The notes: generated by a model from the sequence alone, not told the origin. A DNA stretch of 39,827 bases from Virgibacillus senegalensis (GCF_000821245.2 NZ_LN611425.1:157178-197004); one strand, 5' to 3'; counted from the stretch's first letter, positions 24,105-34,662 are shown. Numbers and translations are program-made.

Positions 24105-24186
24105 AGTGTCTTGTTAGTGGAGTAATAAAGAAATAGAAGTGAAAATTGAGGATGGACAGGTATGTCAAGATATGGAGGTGCCAACC

Positions 24187-26520
24187 GTGACTGCAGAAAA
24201 CAAATTACAAATTCCTCTCCTCCCGCTGCGCGGGCTGTTGGTTTTTCCGGCAATGGTCTTACACTTGGATGTAGGACGGGAAAAGTCGGTAAATGCATTA
24301 GAAAAAGCAATGATGGATGATCAAAGCATCTTTCTTGCTGCCCAAAAAGAAAGCGGAGTGGACGAGCCTGCCGTAAGTGACATTTACAGAGTAGGAACGA
24401 TGGCCAAAGTTAAACAGATGCTTAAGCTGCCGAACGGTACGATTCGTGTTCTTGTAGAAGGATTGTATCGTGGTGAAATTATTCAATTTCTTGAAGAGGA
24501 CGACCAGTTTGTCGTAGAAATACAAGAATTTGAAGAAGCCCATGGAGATAAAAATGAAGAAGAAGCTTTGATGCGCTCCTTGCTTGAACAATTTGAGCAG
24601 TACATAAAGATATCGAAGAAGGTGAGTCAGGAAACACTTGCTACGGTTACGGACATTGATGAACCGGGCAGGCTTGCTGATATTATTACTTCCCATTTAT
24701 CTTTAAAGCTCAAAGATAAACAGGAATTGTTGGAAACAGAAAATGTTAAGGAACGATTGAACCGTTTGATTTCGATTATTTCCAATGAGCGGGAAGTGCT
24801 CGATTTGGAGAAGAAAATCGGACAGCGTGTCAAGAAGTCCATGGAAAAAACACAAAAAGAATATTACTTGCGTGAACAGATGAAAGCCATTCAAACAGAG
24901 CTGGGGGACAAGGATGGAAAGGCTTCTGAAATAAGTCAGTTAAAAGAACGAATCGAAGCCTCTGACATGCCGGAAAAAATTAAGGAAATTGCCTACAAAG
25001 AGCTTGATCGCTATGAGAAAGTGCCTCAAAGCTCGGCAGAAAGTTCCGTTATCCGTAACTATGTGGATTGGCTAGTTTCGATTCCTTGGACAAAGAAAAC
25101 GGAAGATAATCTCGACGTTAACCATGCCGAAAAAATTTTGGACGAAGATCATTACGGTCTCGAGAAAGTGAAAGAGCGAGTACTGGAATATTTAGCTGTT
25201 CAGCAGCTTACAGAAACGATTAAAGGACCGATTTTGTGTCTTGCGGGACCACCGGGTGTAGGAAAAACGTCTCTGGCAAAGTCCATTGCCCGGGCAATAA
25301 ATCGAAACTTTGTCAGAATCTCATTAGGCGGAGTAAGGGATGAGGCAGAAATACGAGGACATCGCCGAACTTATGTAGGTGCTATGCCCGGCAGGATTAT
25401 CCAGGGGATGAAAAAAGCAGAAACCGTTAACCCGATTTTTTTACTGGATGAAATCGATAAAATGGCCAGTGATTTCCGAGGGGATCCTTCTGCAGCCATG
25501 TTAGAAGTATTAGATCCGGAGCAAAACAGCAACTTCAGCGATCATTTCATTGAAGAAACCTATGATCTGTCCAATGTGATGTTTATCGCCACTGCGAACA
25601 ATTTGGCGTCCATTCCAGGGCCGCTTCGGGATCGGATGGAAGTCATTTCGATTGCTGGTTATACAGAAGTCGAAAAACTCCATATTGCAAGAGAACATTT
25701 ATTGCCAAAGCAAATAAAGGAAAACGGATTAAGCAAAGGGCAGCTTCAAGTTCGCGATGAAGCACTGACCAAGCTGATCCGGACCTATACACGGGAAGCC
25801 GGTGTCCGGGGGCTGGAAAGGCAGCTTGCTTCATTGTGCAGAAAAGCGGCCAAAATTATTGTCTCGGAAGATAAAAAACGGGTAGTCGTCACCGAAAAGC
25901 AATTGGAGACATTGCTTGGCAAGCCGCTATTCCGATATGGAAGAATGGAAGAAGAAAATCAAGTAGGAGCGGCTACCGGGCTTGCTTACACGTCAGCAGG
26001 CGGTGACACCCTGTCAATTGAAGTATCTTTGTATCCTGGAAAAGGAAAACTGACGCTAACTGGAAAATTGGGAGATGTCATGAAGGAATCTGCCCAGGCA
26101 GCTTTTAGTTATATTCGTTCCAGGGCGGAAGAACTGAAAATCGACAGAGAATTTCATGAGAAAAACGACATTCATATCCATGTACCGGAGGGAGCGACAC
26201 CGAAGGATGGTCCTTCTGCCGGAATAACGATGGCGACCGCCCTCGTATCCGCCTTAACGGGTCGGGCAGTCAAACGGGAAGTCGGCATGACAGGGGAAAT
26301 CACCCTGAGGGGAAGAGTGCTGCCGATTGGCGGGTTAAAAGAAAAATCGCTTAGCGCCCATCGAGCGGGTCTTACGACAATCATTATCCCTGCTGATAAC
26401 AAGCGGGACTTGGATGACATTCCGGAAAGCGTCCGGGAAGGGTTGACGTTTATCCCTGTTGAGCATTTGGATGAAGTGTTGGAACACGCATTAGTGGAGG
26501 AGAAACATGAAAGTAACTGA
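24187..26520 (+). CDS. lonA: ATP-dependent protease LonA
   Basis: Lon degrades misfolded and regulatory proteins in the cytoplasm. Domains in order: N-terminal substrate-binding LON domain ([25 protein letters not shown] at the start), helical linker, AAA+ module with Walker A GPPGVGKT (residues 354-361) and Walker [11 protein letters not shown], and the Ser-Lys protease domain with catalytic Ser677 (KDGPSAG) and Lys720 (GGLKEK). The start is GTG six bases after GGAGGTG, giving 777 residues beginning [12 protein letters not shown]; upstream in-frame codons lack a ribosome binding site. Its last 14 bases overlap ysxC, so the two are translationally linked. Confidence 0.97.
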   Translation: MTAENKLQIPLLPLRGLLVFPAMVLHLDVGREKSVNALEKAMMDDQSIFLAAQKESGVDEPAVSDIYRVGTMAKVKQMLKLPNGTIRVLVEGLYRGEIIQFLEEDDQFVVEIQEFEEAHGDKNEEEALMRSLLEQFEQYIKISKKVSQETLATVTDIDEPGRLADIITSHLSLKLKDKQELLETENVKERLNRLISIISNEREVLDLEKKIGQRVKKSMEKTQKEYYLREQMKAIQTELGDKDGKASEISQLKERIEASDMPEKIKEIAYKELDRYEKVPQSSAESSVIRNYVDWLVSIPWTKKTEDNLDVNHAEKILDEDHYGLEKVKERVLEYLAVQQLTETIKGPILCLAGPPGVGKTSLAKSIARAINRNFVRISLGGVRDEAEIRGHRRTYVGAMPGRIIQGMKKAETVNPIFLLDEIDKMASDFRGDPSAAMLEVLDPEQNSNFSDHFIEETYDLSNVMFIATANNLASIPGPLRDRMEVISIAGYTEVEKLHIAREHLLPKQIKENGLSKGQLQVRDEALTKLIRTYTREAGVRGLERQLASLCRKAAKIIVSEDKKRVVVTEKQLETLLGKPLFRYGRMEEENQVGAATGLAYTSAGGDTLSIEVSLYPGKGKLTLTGKLGDVMKESAQAAFSYIRSRAEELKIDREFHEKNDIHIHVPEGATPKDGPSAGITMATALVSALTGRAVKREVGMTGEITLRGRVLPIGGLKEKSLSAHRAGLTTIIIPADNKRDLDDIPESVREGLTFIPVEHLDEVLEHALVEEKHESN

Positions 26521-27088
26521 GGCAGAAATCGTAATCAGTGCAGTTTCAAAGAAGCAATATCCAGGTGATATGCTTCCGGAAATAGCGTTGGCTGGAAGGT
26601 CAAATGTCGGGAAATCTTCATTTATCAATAAAATGATCAATCGGAAGAACCTTGCCAGAACGTCTTCAAAACCGGGGAAAACGCAGACGCTGAATTTTTA
26701 TAAGATTAATCAAAGTTTTTATTTCGTCGATGTACCAGGCTATGGCTATGCCAAAGTCTCCAAGAAAGAACGGGAAAAATGGGGAAAAATGATGGAAGAG
26801 TACTTCATGGAGCGGGAAAACCTGAAGGCTGCCGTTCTTATTGTGGACATCAGACATGAGCCGACAGATGACGATGTCATGATGTATGATTTTTTGAAGC
26901 ATTTCGAGCTTCCGGTTATTGTGGTTGCCACAAAATTGGATAAAATTTCGAAAAGCAAACGGGCTGCGCATCTGCAAAGAGTGATTAAAACATTGCAGGC
27001 CGACGTGGAAGATATCATTCTCCCTTTTTCTGCGGAAACGGCAGAGGGAAAAGAAGAGGCGTGGAAAGTGCTGCAGCGTTATTTGTAA
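26507..27088 (+). CDS. ysxC: Ribosome biogenesis GTPase YsxC (EngB)
   Basis: This essential TRAFAC GTPase acts in assembly of the 50S subunit. Motifs: G1 [10 protein letters not shown] (about residues 30-39), G2 around [12 protein letters not shown]3 DVPGYG, G4 ATKLDK and G5 SAE. It has 193 residues. The ATG lies inside the end of lonA (14-base overlap), with GGAGGAGAAAC as ribosome binding site, the same arrangement as in B. subtilis. A strong hairpin separates it from the convergent gene downstream. Confidence 0.97.
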   Translation: MKVTEAEIVISAVSKKQYPGDMLPEIALAGRSNVGKSSFINKMINRKNLARTSSKPGKTQTLNFYKINQSFYFVDVPGYGYAKVSKKEREKWGKMMEEYFMERENLKAAVLIVDIRHEPTDDDVMMYDFLKHFELPVIVVATKLDKISKSKRAAHLQRVIKTLQADVEDIILPFSAETAEGKEEAWKVLQRYL

Positions 27089-27160
27089 ATCAACTCTAAG
27101 GTAGGATAAGGTTACGATTCCTTTCGTTCGAAGGGCATCCTGACTATGTATTTACAAGCA

Positions 27161-27203
27161 CAAAAAACGGAAGCAGGTGTAACCTGCTTCCGTTTTTTGT
27201 TTT
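27161..27203 (+). terminator. Bidirectional terminator between ysxC and the convergent membrane gene
   Basis: CAAAAAACGGAAGCAGGT (27161-27178) pairs perfectly with its complement at 27182-27199 around GTA. The A-run on one side and the T-run on the other make it work in both directions. Confidence 0.93.
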
Positions 27204-27686
27204 CTACTTTTTCCTGTAGATTAGGAAAACACCGACGACGATCAATAGAAGCGGCCAAAAAGATTCCAGCATAGCGGCTATTTTATTCACCCAGCTGAAC
27301 CAGCCTGGTTTGTTGATCGAATAGATGGCGAACAAGGCAATTCCGAGCAAAAGCAGACCGGGAATTAATCCACTTTTCGTTTTTTGAAATCGAACTAAAA
27401 AAGCGATTCCGATGATTAACGGGTAAACTCCCCAATGGTCAATCCAGAACCCATAATGGCGCAAGCCGAAAAAGTGCAAACCCAGACCGATAAGAATCGT
27501 GCCCGGGAATAAATTTTTATAATCCTTGGAAAAGTAACTATGTAACAGAAAAACAATTCCAATAATCATTAATAAGGTTGGCCAGGAATAAAAGTCTGTG
27601 AAAAAGGGTATTTGAAACTGTTGAAGAAAAAAATAGCAGCCGATTCCTATTAGTAAAAATCCGGTAAAAATGTTTTGTTTTTTCAC
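27204..27686 (-). CDS. LiaF/LiaI-type (DUF5668-like) membrane protein with three repeats
   Basis: This is a polytopic membrane protein of 160 residues. It is built from three copies of one unit of about 45-50 residues, each starting G-x-x-L-x-G-I/L-G/A and ending around W/Y-P-x-L-x-x-I/V-G-x-x-F-L: about residues 9-51, 62-100 and 110-158. The unit resembles the LiaI/LiaF transmembrane region (DUF5668), often seen in cell-envelope stress genes, but no cytoplasmic LiaF domain follows. The start is GTG six bases after GGAGGA. It stands alone, convergent with ysxC and divergent from hemA, and a PerR-like box lies just upstream. B. subtilis has no gene here as far as I recall. Function unknown. 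Confidence 0.75.
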   Translation of the reverse strand: MKKQNIFTGFLLIGIGCYFFLQQFQIPFFTDFYSWPTLLMIIGIVFLLHSYFSKDYKNLFPGTILIGLGLHFFGLRHYGFWIDHWGVYPLIIGIAFLVRFQKTKSGLIPGLLLLGIALFAIYSINKPGWFSWVNKIAAMLESFWPLLLIVVGVFLIYRKK

Positions 27687-27703
27687 GTAGGTTCCTCCGT
27701 AAA

Positions 27704-27718
27704 TTATAATAATTATTA
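27704..27718. promoter_or_regulatory. PerR-like box upstream of the LiaF-type gene
   Basis: TTATAATAATTATTA matches the PerR 7-1-7 consensus TTATAATNATTATAA at all but one position. It lies 18 bases upstream of the minus-strand start codon and about 275 bases before hemA. PerR represses hemA in B. subtilis. The local sequence is AT-rich, which raises the odds of a chance match. Confidence 0.45.
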
Positions 27719-27866
27719 AATAGTATTAATTAGTTGCTTATGTACTGGGTATATGATAAAGTACAAAAGGATTGGAAAACAGCAAGATATAACAACGTAC
27801 TGATAATATCCTAACATATAGTTTCAATATCTGTTCACAAAATTCATTAGTAGCAGATAACACACG

Positions 27867-27875
27867 TGTTATAAT
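27867..27875 (+). promoter_or_regulatory. Extended -10 promoter of hemA
   Basis: TGTTATAAT is an extended -10 element; the -35 (TTAGTA at 27847-27852, 17-base spacing) is weak. The palindrome ACACGTGT (27862-27869) overlaps its 5' side. The leader would be about 110 nt. The rest of the gap between 27719 and 27860 is AT-rich and shows nothing else recognisable. Confidence 0.65.
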
Positions 27876-27991
27876 GAAAAATGGACTTATAAAATATTGA
27901 ATTCAGTAAAGTAAATGGCCATTGGTCATAGTCATCGCATGCAGCTGTATTTGTTGCACGCTTTTATACGTAATATTGGGGGTAGAATAAC

Positions 27992-29362
27992 GTGCATATT
28001 TTGGTTGTCGGAATAAACTACAGAACAGCCCCTGTGGAAGTTAGGGAAAAGCTTACTTTTGAAAACCAGGATGTTTCGCAAGCAATGAAGTCATTGAACC
28101 AACAAAAAAGTGTACTGGAAAATGTGATTATTTCTACATGTAACCGGACAGAGATTTATGCGGTGGTAGATCAGCTTCACACTGGGCGTTATTATATTAA
28201 GCAATTCCTTGCAGACTGGTTCAATATGGATAAAGAGTTCTTTTCTCCTCATTTGGCTATATATGAAGCAGATGGAGCAGTCGAGCATTTGTTTAAAGTG
28301 ACAAGCGGACTCGACTCGATGGTATTAGGGGAGACCCAAATTCTCGGTCAAATGAAGCAGGCATTTCTTTTAGCACAAGAATCAGGGACAACAGGAACCA
28401 TTTATAATGAACTTTTCAAACAGGCAGTAACGCTAGCCAAAAGGGCCCATAAAGAAACAGAAATCGGGGATCATGCGGTATCGGTGAGTTATGCAGCGGT
28501 AGAACTTGCCAAGAAGATTTTCGGTGATCTATTGAACAAACATGTGGTGATTCTTGGTGCTGGAAAAATGGGTGAATTGGCAGCGAAAAACTTGCAAGGC
28601 TCTGGAGTGGAAAAGGTAACGGTTATCAACCGGACCTTATCAAAGGCAGAGGCGCTTGCTGAACAATTTTCCGGACAAGCACGGACGACCGAAAGCCTTC
28701 CTGAAGTATTAAAGGATGCCGATATATTGATCAGTTCGACCGGAGCAAACAATTATGTGTTGGATAAAGATTTGCTGGCACCAGTGCACAAGCAGCGGAA
28801 AGGACGGCCGCTTTTCCTAGTGGATATTGCGGTACCGCGTGATATTGATCCTGTACTAGGTGACCTGGACAGCGTATTTTTATACGATATCGATGATCTT
28901 CAAGGGATTGTCGATGCCAACCTGGAGACAAGGAAACAGGCAGCACAGGCAATAGAATTAATGATTGAAGAAGAAATCGTTGCTTTTAAAGAATGGCTGC
29001 AGACCATGGGTGTGGTACCAGTCATTTCCGCTCTGAGGGAAAAAGCCTTATCCATCCAGGCGGAAACGATGAAGAGTATCGAGCGAAAAATGCCGAATTT
29101 ATCTGATCGTGAGCGCAAAGTGTTGAACAAGCATACTAAAAGTATCATCAATCAAATGCTAAAACAGCCAATTCTGTCAGCAAAAGAAATAGCTGGCAAG
29201 CCGCAAGCAGAAGAAGCATTGCAATTATTCATGGAAATCTTCGGGATTGAAGAAATGGTTCAGGAAGAGTTGAATAAACAATCAGGCGGCAAAGTTTTTA
29301 GTTTTGATCACGGTGAGAAGGTGTCACCATCTACTACGGTGCAGAACGCGACGACTAATTGA
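27992..29362 (+). CDS. hemA: Glutamyl-tRNA reductase
   Basis: HemA reduces glutamyl-tRNA with NADPH to glutamate-1-semialdehyde, the committed step of heme synthesis by the C5 route. The N-terminal catalytic domain has the nucleophile Cys50 in [29 protein letters not shown] lies at about residues 99-118, and the NADPH domain has [17 protein letters not shown] (about 184-200). The C-terminal dimerisation helix ends near residue 430. It starts with GTG after GGGGGT. Length 456 is typical. First gene of hemAXCDBL. Confidence 0.97.
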   Translation: MHILVVGINYRTAPVEVREKLTFENQDVSQAMKSLNQQKSVLENVIISTCNRTEIYAVVDQLHTGRYYIKQFLADWFNMDKEFFSPHLAIYEADGAVEHLFKVTSGLDSMVLGETQILGQMKQAFLLAQESGTTGTIYNELFKQAVTLAKRAHKETEIGDHAVSVSYAAVELAKKIFGDLLNKHVVILGAGKMGELAAKNLQGSGVEKVTVINRTLSKAEALAEQFSGQARTTESLPEVLKDADILISSTGANNYVLDKDLLAPVHKQRKGRPLFLVDIAVPRDIDPVLGDLDSVFLYDIDDLQGIVDANLETRKQAAQAIELMIEEEIVAFKEWLQTMGVVPVISALREKALSIQAETMKSIERKMPNLSDRERKVLNKHTKSIINQMLKQPILSAKEIAGKPQAEEALQLFMEIFGIEEMVQEELNKQSGGKVFSFDHGEKVSPSTTVQNATTN

Positions 29363-29414
29363 CTGTAAAAGGGTAAATGCATCGTAACGTTATACAAATG
29401 AGAGGATATCCCAT

Positions 29415-30233
29415 ATGCTGGAAATGAAGTGGCTTTATGAACTGATTCTTGTCATATATGGTGCTAGTGTGATGGGATACTTTATCGATTTCGTTCAATA
29501 CAACCGGAAGGCGAACAGGATTGCCTTCTGGTTGCTTAGTTTGGTGTGGGTTTTACAGACCCTGTTTTTAATCTATCAGCTGCTCCTCGAAGACAGCTTT
29601 CCAGTGCTGAACATTTATGATGGACTTTATTTTTATGCCTGGATACTCGTTACGTTTTCTCTGCTGATTAACCGCTTTTTCCGGGTTGACCTGATTGTGT
29701 TTTTTACGAATCTTTTAGGCTTTTTCATCATGCTTCTTCATATAGGGGCGAGTGCACAAAACCAGGGAACAGAGCGGGGAGTTCATCTCGTCAGCGAGTT
29801 GTTGATAGCCCATATCAGTCTAGCGCTATTATCATATGGTTTTTTTACCGTTTCCTTTTTATTTTCTGTTATGTATTTGTTTCAATACCGATTATTAAAG
29901 GAGAAAAAGGGTTATAAGTGGCTCAGTCGGTTTGGAGGGCTGGATCGGCTTGACACGTTGTCATTCCAAGCTGTAACCGTTGGAGTTCCGGTACTCATGA
30001 TTTCCATCATACTAGGTATTGTATGGGCCTATTCTTCCGGTGCGGAATTTTATTGGAATGATTTTAAGACAATGGGTTCGATGTTCGTTTTAATTGTTTA
30101 CACGGTCCACTTGATATTACGCCTGGTAAAAGGTTATCAAGGAAGGGCGATCGCTTTTTATAATACAGGGGCGTTTTTATTCCTGTTGATTAATTTCTTT
30201 TTATTCAGCATGCTGTCTAACTTTCACTTTTAA
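29415..30233 (+). CDS. hemX: HemX, CcsA-like membrane protein
   Basis: This integral membrane protein of 272 residues with about eight hydrophobic helices belongs to the cytochrome c assembly (CcsA/CcmC-like) family. In B. subtilis HemX lowers the cellular level of HemA. It has conserved histidines in MLLHIGAS and ELLIAHISLALLSYGFF, and a Trp-containing segment IILGIVWAYSSGAEFYWNDFK. AGAGGAT is nine bases before the ATG. It follows hemA by 52 bases and precedes hemC by 54, in the usual order. Confidence 0.93.
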   Translation: MLEMKWLYELILVIYGASVMGYFIDFVQYNRKANRIAFWLLSLVWVLQTLFLIYQLLLEDSFPVLNIYDGLYFYAWILVTFSLLINRFFRVDLIVFFTNLLGFFIMLLHIGASAQNQGTERGVHLVSELLIAHISLALLSYGFFTVSFLFSVMYLFQYRLLKEKKGYKWLSRFGGLDRLDTLSFQAVTVGVPVLMISIILGIVWAYSSGAEFYWNDFKTMGSMFVLIVYTVHLILRLVKGYQGRAIAFYNTGAFLFLLINFFLFSMLSNFHF

Positions 30234-30287
30234 AGATGAAGGCCTGCTTGTGAATACGTCCTATTAAATGATGTCAGGAGGATAATA

Positions 30288-31217
30288 ATGCGCAAAATCG
30301 TAATCGGTTCCCGGAAAAGTAATCTTGCTTTGACCCAAACTGAGTGGGTGATTGACCAGTTGAAAAAAACAGGGGTACCGTATGAGTTTGAAATCAAAAA
30401 AATTATGACCAAAGGGGATAAAATCCTCGATGTCACCCTCTCCAAAGTTGGAGGAAAGGGCTTGTTCGTCAAGGAAATTGAACAGGCAATGTTTGATAAG
30501 GAAATCGATATGGCTGTGCACAGCATGAAGGACATGCCTTCTCAACTTCCGGATGGCCTCGTTATTTCTTCCGTTCCGGTTCGCGAAGACCATCGGGATG
30601 CCTTTGTTTCCAATGAAAACGTGTCGTTGGCTAATCTTCCGGAAGGAGCAATAGTCGGTACAAGCAGTTTGAGAAGGGCGGCGCAGGTGCTTGCTGCAAG
30701 ACCTGATCTCCAGATTAAATCCGTCCGCGGTAATATTGAAACCCGTCTTCGCAAACTGGAGGAAGAGGATTACGATGCTATCATTCTGGCTGCTGCCGGT
30801 CTGATCAGGATGGGATGGGGAGAAGAGATTGTAACAGAATTTCTTGCCCCTGAGCTTTGTGTGCCAGCTGTTGGACAGGGAGCATTAGCGATCGAATGCA
30901 GAGAAGATGATCAGGAGCTCCGGGAATTGCTCCAGAAAATCAATGACCAATACACAGCCCATACCGTATCGGCTGAACGTACCTTCTTGCATTTGTTGGA
31001 AGGCGGTTGTCAAATTCCGATAGCAGGATATGCTCATATGGAAGAAGACGACGTTGTACTTACAGCGCTTGTAGCCACGTCTGATGGGAAAACGGTGCTA
31101 AAAGAAGTTGTTAAAGGGAAAGATCCGGTGGAAGTCGGTAAGGAAGCGGCTGAGCGTATGAAGCAACGTGGAGCTCAAAAGATAGTCGATGATGCGAAAG
31201 AGGAGCTTGACCAGTAA
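30288..31217 (+). CDS. hemC: Porphobilinogen deaminase (hydroxymethylbilane synthase)
   Basis: HemC joins four porphobilinogen units into hydroxymethylbilane on a dipyrromethane cofactor. The cofactor is attached to Cys241 in [13 protein letters not shown]. Other motifs are [15 protein letters not shown] at the N-terminus, [30 protein letters not shown] and [12 protein letters not shown]. Length 309 is normal. CAGGAGGATAATA precedes the ATG. Its stop codon overlaps the hemD start by one base (TAATG). Confidence 0.97.
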   Translation: MRKIVIGSRKSNLALTQTEWVIDQLKKTGVPYEFEIKKIMTKGDKILDVTLSKVGGKGLFVKEIEQAMFDKEIDMAVHSMKDMPSQLPDGLVISSVPVREDHRDAFVSNENVSLANLPEGAIVGTSSLRRAAQVLAARPDLQIKSVRGNIETRLRKLEEEDYDAIILAAAGLIRMGWGEEIVTEFLAPELCVPAVGQGALAIECREDDQELRELLQKINDQYTAHTVSAERTFLHLLEGGCQIPIAGYAHMEEDDVVLTALVATSDGKTVLKEVVKGKDPVEVGKEAAERMKQRGAQKIVDDAKEELDQ

Positions 31218-32011
31218 TGGAAAAGCCCCTTGCCGGCAAAAAAATCTTAATCACCCGCGGCAAACGACAGGCGGAGGATTTTGCAAGAAAGCTTGAAGAA
31301 GCGGAAGCAGTACCCTATATTGTTCCGCTTCTTCGCTTTCAAAAAAGGGACGCACAATCAAACAAACAGGTCCTCTCCAAACTTCACGAATTTACATGGG
31401 TGTTTTTCACAAGTGCCAATGGCGTGAAGTTTTTTTTCGAGCAATTAAAAGATTGCGGGATCGACGGAAAGCTGCTGCGACGTCACAGGATAGCGGCAGT
31501 TGGCAGTAAGACCAGAAAGGCATTACAGAAGTTTGGTATAGCTGCCGACTTTGTTCCTTCCAAGTTTTCCGGAAAAAACATGGTAGAGGAATTTATGAGA
31601 AAGTACCCTGATCCTCTTTCGATTTTACTTGTATGTGGCGGACTGGCGAAACAGGATATCCCGGATCAGCTTGAACAGCAGATGGTTTATTTCCAGAAGG
31701 CGGTTGTTTATGATACGCTGATAAATATGGCAGCCCGTGACGACTTATTGGCTTTGATTAAAAAGCAAGAATTGGACGCATACACATTTACCAGCCCTTC
31801 GACAGTAAAGGCGTTCACGAAATTGACCGCGGCTCGTCCCGACTTACAAGCTGAAATTTTTTCAAAATCATTAATTGTTTGTATAGGTCCAACGACGCTA
31901 GAGGCTGCCAGAAAACAGGGTTTTACAAATATACTCGCTCCGGATGAATATACGCTCGATGGCATGATAGGAATGCTTACCAGGTATTATGAGACGAAAG
32001 GAACTAGGTGA
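31217..32011 (+). CDS. hemD: Uroporphyrinogen-III synthase
   Basis: HemD closes hydroxymethylbilane with inversion of ring D to give uroporphyrinogen III. The family is poorly conserved, but [22 protein letters not shown] at the N-terminus, [25 protein letters not shown] and [12 protein letters not shown] (about residues 192-203) are typical, and the length of 264 fits. The ATG overlaps the hemC stop by one base, so translation is coupled. hemB starts five bases after its stop, or overlaps it if the upstream GTG is used. Confidence 0.93.
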   Translation: MEKPLAGKKILITRGKRQAEDFARKLEEAEAVPYIVPLLRFQKRDAQSNKQVLSKLHEFTWVFFTSANGVKFFFEQLKDCGIDGKLLRRHRIAAVGSKTRKALQKFGIAADFVPSKFSGKNMVEEFMRKYPDPLSILLVCGGLAKQDIPDQLEQQMVYFQKAVVYDTLINMAARDDLLALIKKQELDAYTFTSPSTVKAFTKLTAARPDLQAEIFSKSLIVCIGPTTLEAARKQGFTNILAPDEYTLDGMIGMLTRYYETKGTR

Positions 32012-32016
32012 AAGAT

Positions 32017-32991
32017 ATGAATGAATTTAAAAGACATCGCCGGTTAAGAACATCGGCAGCAATGCGAGCATTGGTAAGGGAAACACAATTAACAACCGAT
32101 GACTTGGTTTATCCAATTTTTGCTGTAGAAGGAGAAAACATTCGACGCGAAGTTCCTTCGATGCCAGGTGTTTTTCAGGTTTCACTCGACAACCTTACGG
32201 AAGAAATGGACCAGCTTGTGAAACTGGGTATCCGTTCTGTCCTTCTGTTTGGAATACCAAAAGAAAAGGATGAACAGGGAAGTCAGGCATACTGTGAAAC
32301 GGGTATCGTACAGCTTGCCCTGAGAAAAATCAAGCAAGAATTTCCTGAGATGATAACGATAGCCGACACATGTCTCTGTGAATACACTTCTCATGGCCAT
32401 TGCGGCGTCATACACGATGGGGACGTGGACAATGATGCCTCCCTCCCTCTCTTGGTTGAAACAGCTGTCAGCCAGGCTAAAGCGGGTGCAGATATTATTG
32501 CACCGTCCAACATGATGGACGGATTTGTGGCGGCCATCCGGAAAGGACTGGATGAAGCAGGATTCAAGCATATTCCAATCATGTCCTATGCCGTAAAATA
32601 TGCTTCTGCTTACTATGGACCATTTCGCGATGCAGCGGATAGCACCCCGCAGTTCGGTGACAGGAAGACATATCAAATGGATCCTTCCAACAGAATGGAA
32701 GCATTTCGTGAAGCGGCGTCCGATATGGAAGAAGGCGCAGATTTCCTTATTGTCAAGCCGGCGATGTCCTACTTGGATATCATGCGGGAAGTCAAGGACC
32801 GTTTCAATGCCCCGTTGGTCGCTTATAATGTAAGCGGAGAATATTCCATGGTCAAAGCTGCAGCACAAAATGGCTGGATCAATGAACGGGAATTGGTGAT
32901 GGAAAAATTGACTTCTATGAAGCGAGCAGGAGCAGATTTGATCATTACTTATTTTGCTAAAGATGTAGCGAAGTGGTTAAAAGAAGAATAA
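32017..32991 (+). CDS. hemB: Delta-aminolevulinic acid dehydratase (porphobilinogen synthase)
   Basis: HemB condenses two 5-aminolevulinate molecules to porphobilinogen. The zinc-binding cysteines lie in [14 protein letters not shown], and the two active-site lysines lie in SYAVKYAS and [19 protein letters not shown] and [23 protein letters not shown] are also conserved. The ATG gives 324 residues, the B. subtilis length, with AGGTGA five bases before it. A GTG at 32008 overlapping the end of hemD is an alternative start, with AAAGGA five bases before it. Confidence 0.96.
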   Translation: MNEFKRHRRLRTSAAMRALVRETQLTTDDLVYPIFAVEGENIRREVPSMPGVFQVSLDNLTEEMDQLVKLGIRSVLLFGIPKEKDEQGSQAYCETGIVQLALRKIKQEFPEMITIADTCLCEYTSHGHCGVIHDGDVDNDASLPLLVETAVSQAKAGADIIAPSNMMDGFVAAIRKGLDEAGFKHIPIMSYAVKYASAYYGPFRDAADSTPQFGDRKTYQMDPSNRMEAFREAASDMEEGADFLIVKPAMSYLDIMREVKDRFNAPLVAYNVSGEYSMVKAAAQNGWINERELVMEKLTSMKRAGADLIITYFAKDVAKWLKEE

Positions 32992-33011
32992 ATCGTTGGA
33001 GGTAGTGGATA

Positions 33012-34307
33012 ATGGCGAATTATGATCGTTCGAAGCATGCATATCAAGAAGCAGTCGATTTGATGCCCGGTGGGGTCAATTCACCTGTCAGAGCTTTTAA
33101 ATCGGTGGGAATGAATCCGATTTTTATGGAACGTGGTAAAGGTTCGAAGATTTGGGATATCGATGGCAATGAATATATCGACTATGTGTTGAGCTGGGGA
33201 CCATTAATCTTAGGTCATGCTAATGAAAGAGTGGTCAATCGGTTAAAAGAAGTAACCGAGCTAGGTACTAGCTTTGGTGCTCCGACTGAAATGGAAAACA
33301 AGTTGGCACAATTAGTGATCGACCGGGTTCCATCGATTGAAATGGTCCGAATGGTCAATTCCGGAACGGAAGCGACCATGAGTGCATTAAGACTTGCACG
33401 TGGATATACCGGCAGAGACAAGATTTTGAAATTCGAAGGAAATTATCATGGCCATGGCGACTCTCTGTTAATCAAAGCAGGCTCCGGAGTCGCTACGCTC
33501 GGACTTCCGGACAGCCCTGGCGTTCCCGAATCGATTGCTCAGAATACCATCACTGTTCCGTATAATGATACAGAAAGCGTCCGCTATGTATTTGAACAAT
33601 TCGGCGATGACTTGGCGGCTGTAATTGTAGAACCGGTATCCGGCAATATGGGTGTTGTGCCGCCGCAAGGAACCTTTTTACAGGACTTACGTCAATTGAC
33701 TGAAGACAATGGTACATTGCTTATTTTTGACGAAGTAATGACGGGATTCCGGGTTGGCTACAATAGTGCCCAAGGTCATTTCGGAGTAACACCGGATTTG
33801 ACTTGTCTTGGTAAAGTAATCGGCGGGGGATTACCGGTCGGTGCTTATGGAGGTAAACGGGAAATCATGGAAAGAGTCGCACCGACAGGCGATATTTATC
33901 AGGCTGGAACGTTGTCTGGTAATCCGTTGGCGATGACAGCCGGATATGAAACGCTAAGTCTCATGGATCAAGCTGCTTATAATCAAATCAGTGATAAGGT
34001 AGACAAGTTAATTGAAGGGTATAAGCAGGCATCCGAAGACTTTGGCGTCCCGATTTGTGTCAACAGAGCAGGCTCCATGGTTGGAATCTTCTTCACTGAC
34101 GCCGATGTCATCAATTACGAGACAGCTAAATCTGCAAACCTTGATCATTTCGCAAGCTATTACCGCTCGATGGCCGAGCAGGGGATTTTCCTGCCTCCAT
34201 CTCAATTTGAAGGGATCTTCCTGTCTGTCGCTCACACAGACGATGACATTCAGAAGACAATCCAGGCAGCCCGAAACGCATTTGAAGAAATCAGTAAAAA
34301 TCAATAA
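33012..34307 (+). CDS. hemL: Glutamate-1-semialdehyde 2,1-aminomutase
   Basis: HemL converts glutamate-1-semialdehyde to 5-aminolevulinate and works with HemA, since the intermediate is reactive. It is a PLP enzyme of the class III aminotransferase fold. The Schiff-base lysine is Lys268 in [17 protein letters not shown], and [16 protein letters not shown] at the N-terminus and [20 protein letters not shown] are typical. Length 431. TTGGAGG precedes the ATG. It is the last gene of the hem operon and is followed by a strong terminator. Confidence 0.97.
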   Translation: MANYDRSKHAYQEAVDLMPGGVNSPVRAFKSVGMNPIFMERGKGSKIWDIDGNEYIDYVLSWGPLILGHANERVVNRLKEVTELGTSFGAPTEMENKLAQLVIDRVPSIEMVRMVNSGTEATMSALRLARGYTGRDKILKFEGNYHGHGDSLLIKAGSGVATLGLPDSPGVPESIAQNTITVPYNDTESVRYVFEQFGDDLAAVIVEPVSGNMGVVPPQGTFLQDLRQLTEDNGTLLIFDEVMTGFRVGYNSAQGHFGVTPDLTCLGKVIGGGLPVGAYGGKREIMERVAPTGDIYQAGTLSGNPLAMTAGYETLSLMDQAAYNQISDKVDKLIEGYKQASEDFGVPICVNRAGSMVGIFFTDADVINYETAKSANLDHFASYYRSMAEQGIFLPPSQFEGIFLSVAHTDDDIQKTIQAARNAFEEISKNQ

Positions 34308-34318
34308 CAGAAAGAAGC

Positions 34319-34348
34319 AAAATCCCGCCATTTCGGCGGGATTTTTTT
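34319..34348 (+). terminator. Terminator of the hem operon
   Basis: AAAATCCCGCC pairs with GGCGGGATTTT around a five-base loop and ends in seven T residues. Confidence 0.95.
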
Positions 34349-34374
34349 ATTCAGCGGTTTTGACAGCGGTTTGA

Positions 34375-34557
34375 GGGGACAGTCCCCGATTCCCCTGATT
34401 TAAGGAGAACGGACCAGTTTGGGGACAGTCCCCAAACACCCGCAAATGCTGCTCTCAAGGCATATAGACAAAATCAGACTGATATAAATAGCCTGGTTTG
34501 GGGACTGTCCCCGAATGGGCTCTCATAGTGGCTGAGGCGCTGATGGGGACTGTCCCC
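34375..34557. repeat. Cluster of four REP-like palindromes
   Basis: The 13-bp palindrome GGGGAC-A/T-GTCCCC occurs four times: 34375-34387 and 34421-34433 with central A, 34500-34512 and 34545-34557 with central T. Because the centre base marks direction, this is two copies in one orientation and two in the other. Copy 2 extends to a 21-bp palindrome (34417-34437). Copies 2 and 3 share the flank TTT before the G-run. Centre-to-centre spacing is 46, 79 and 45 bases. This resembles REP/BIME-type elements mobilised by IS200-like TnpA-REP proteins. No transposase is encoded here. It fills most of the 355-base hemL-spoVID gap. Confidence 0.8.
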
Positions 34558-34580
34558 GCATACTACTCTTTTTCGTTTTT

Positions 34581-34609
34581 GCATAATTCCTGATAGTGGG
34601 TCATATATC
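34581..34609 (+). promoter_or_regulatory. Possible SigE promoter of spoVID
   Basis: GCATAAT (34581-34587) and CATATATC (34602-34609) are separated by 14 bases and loosely match SigE boxes. spoVID is SigE-dependent in B. subtilis. The match is imperfect. Confidence 0.4.
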
Positions 34610-34662
34610 TTAAGGGAGAGAATGTTCGAGGTTTTATGGGATCTTGAAGGGAGGAGTAAGTT

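Noticed and set aside
32182-32868. A 228-codon minus-strand frame opposite hemB
   Set aside because: It lies wholly inside hemB, shows no domain, and has no start signals.
34375-34557. The repeated palindromes as a CRISPR array
   Set aside because: The repeats are only 13 bp, change orientation, have uneven spacers, and no cas gene is near.
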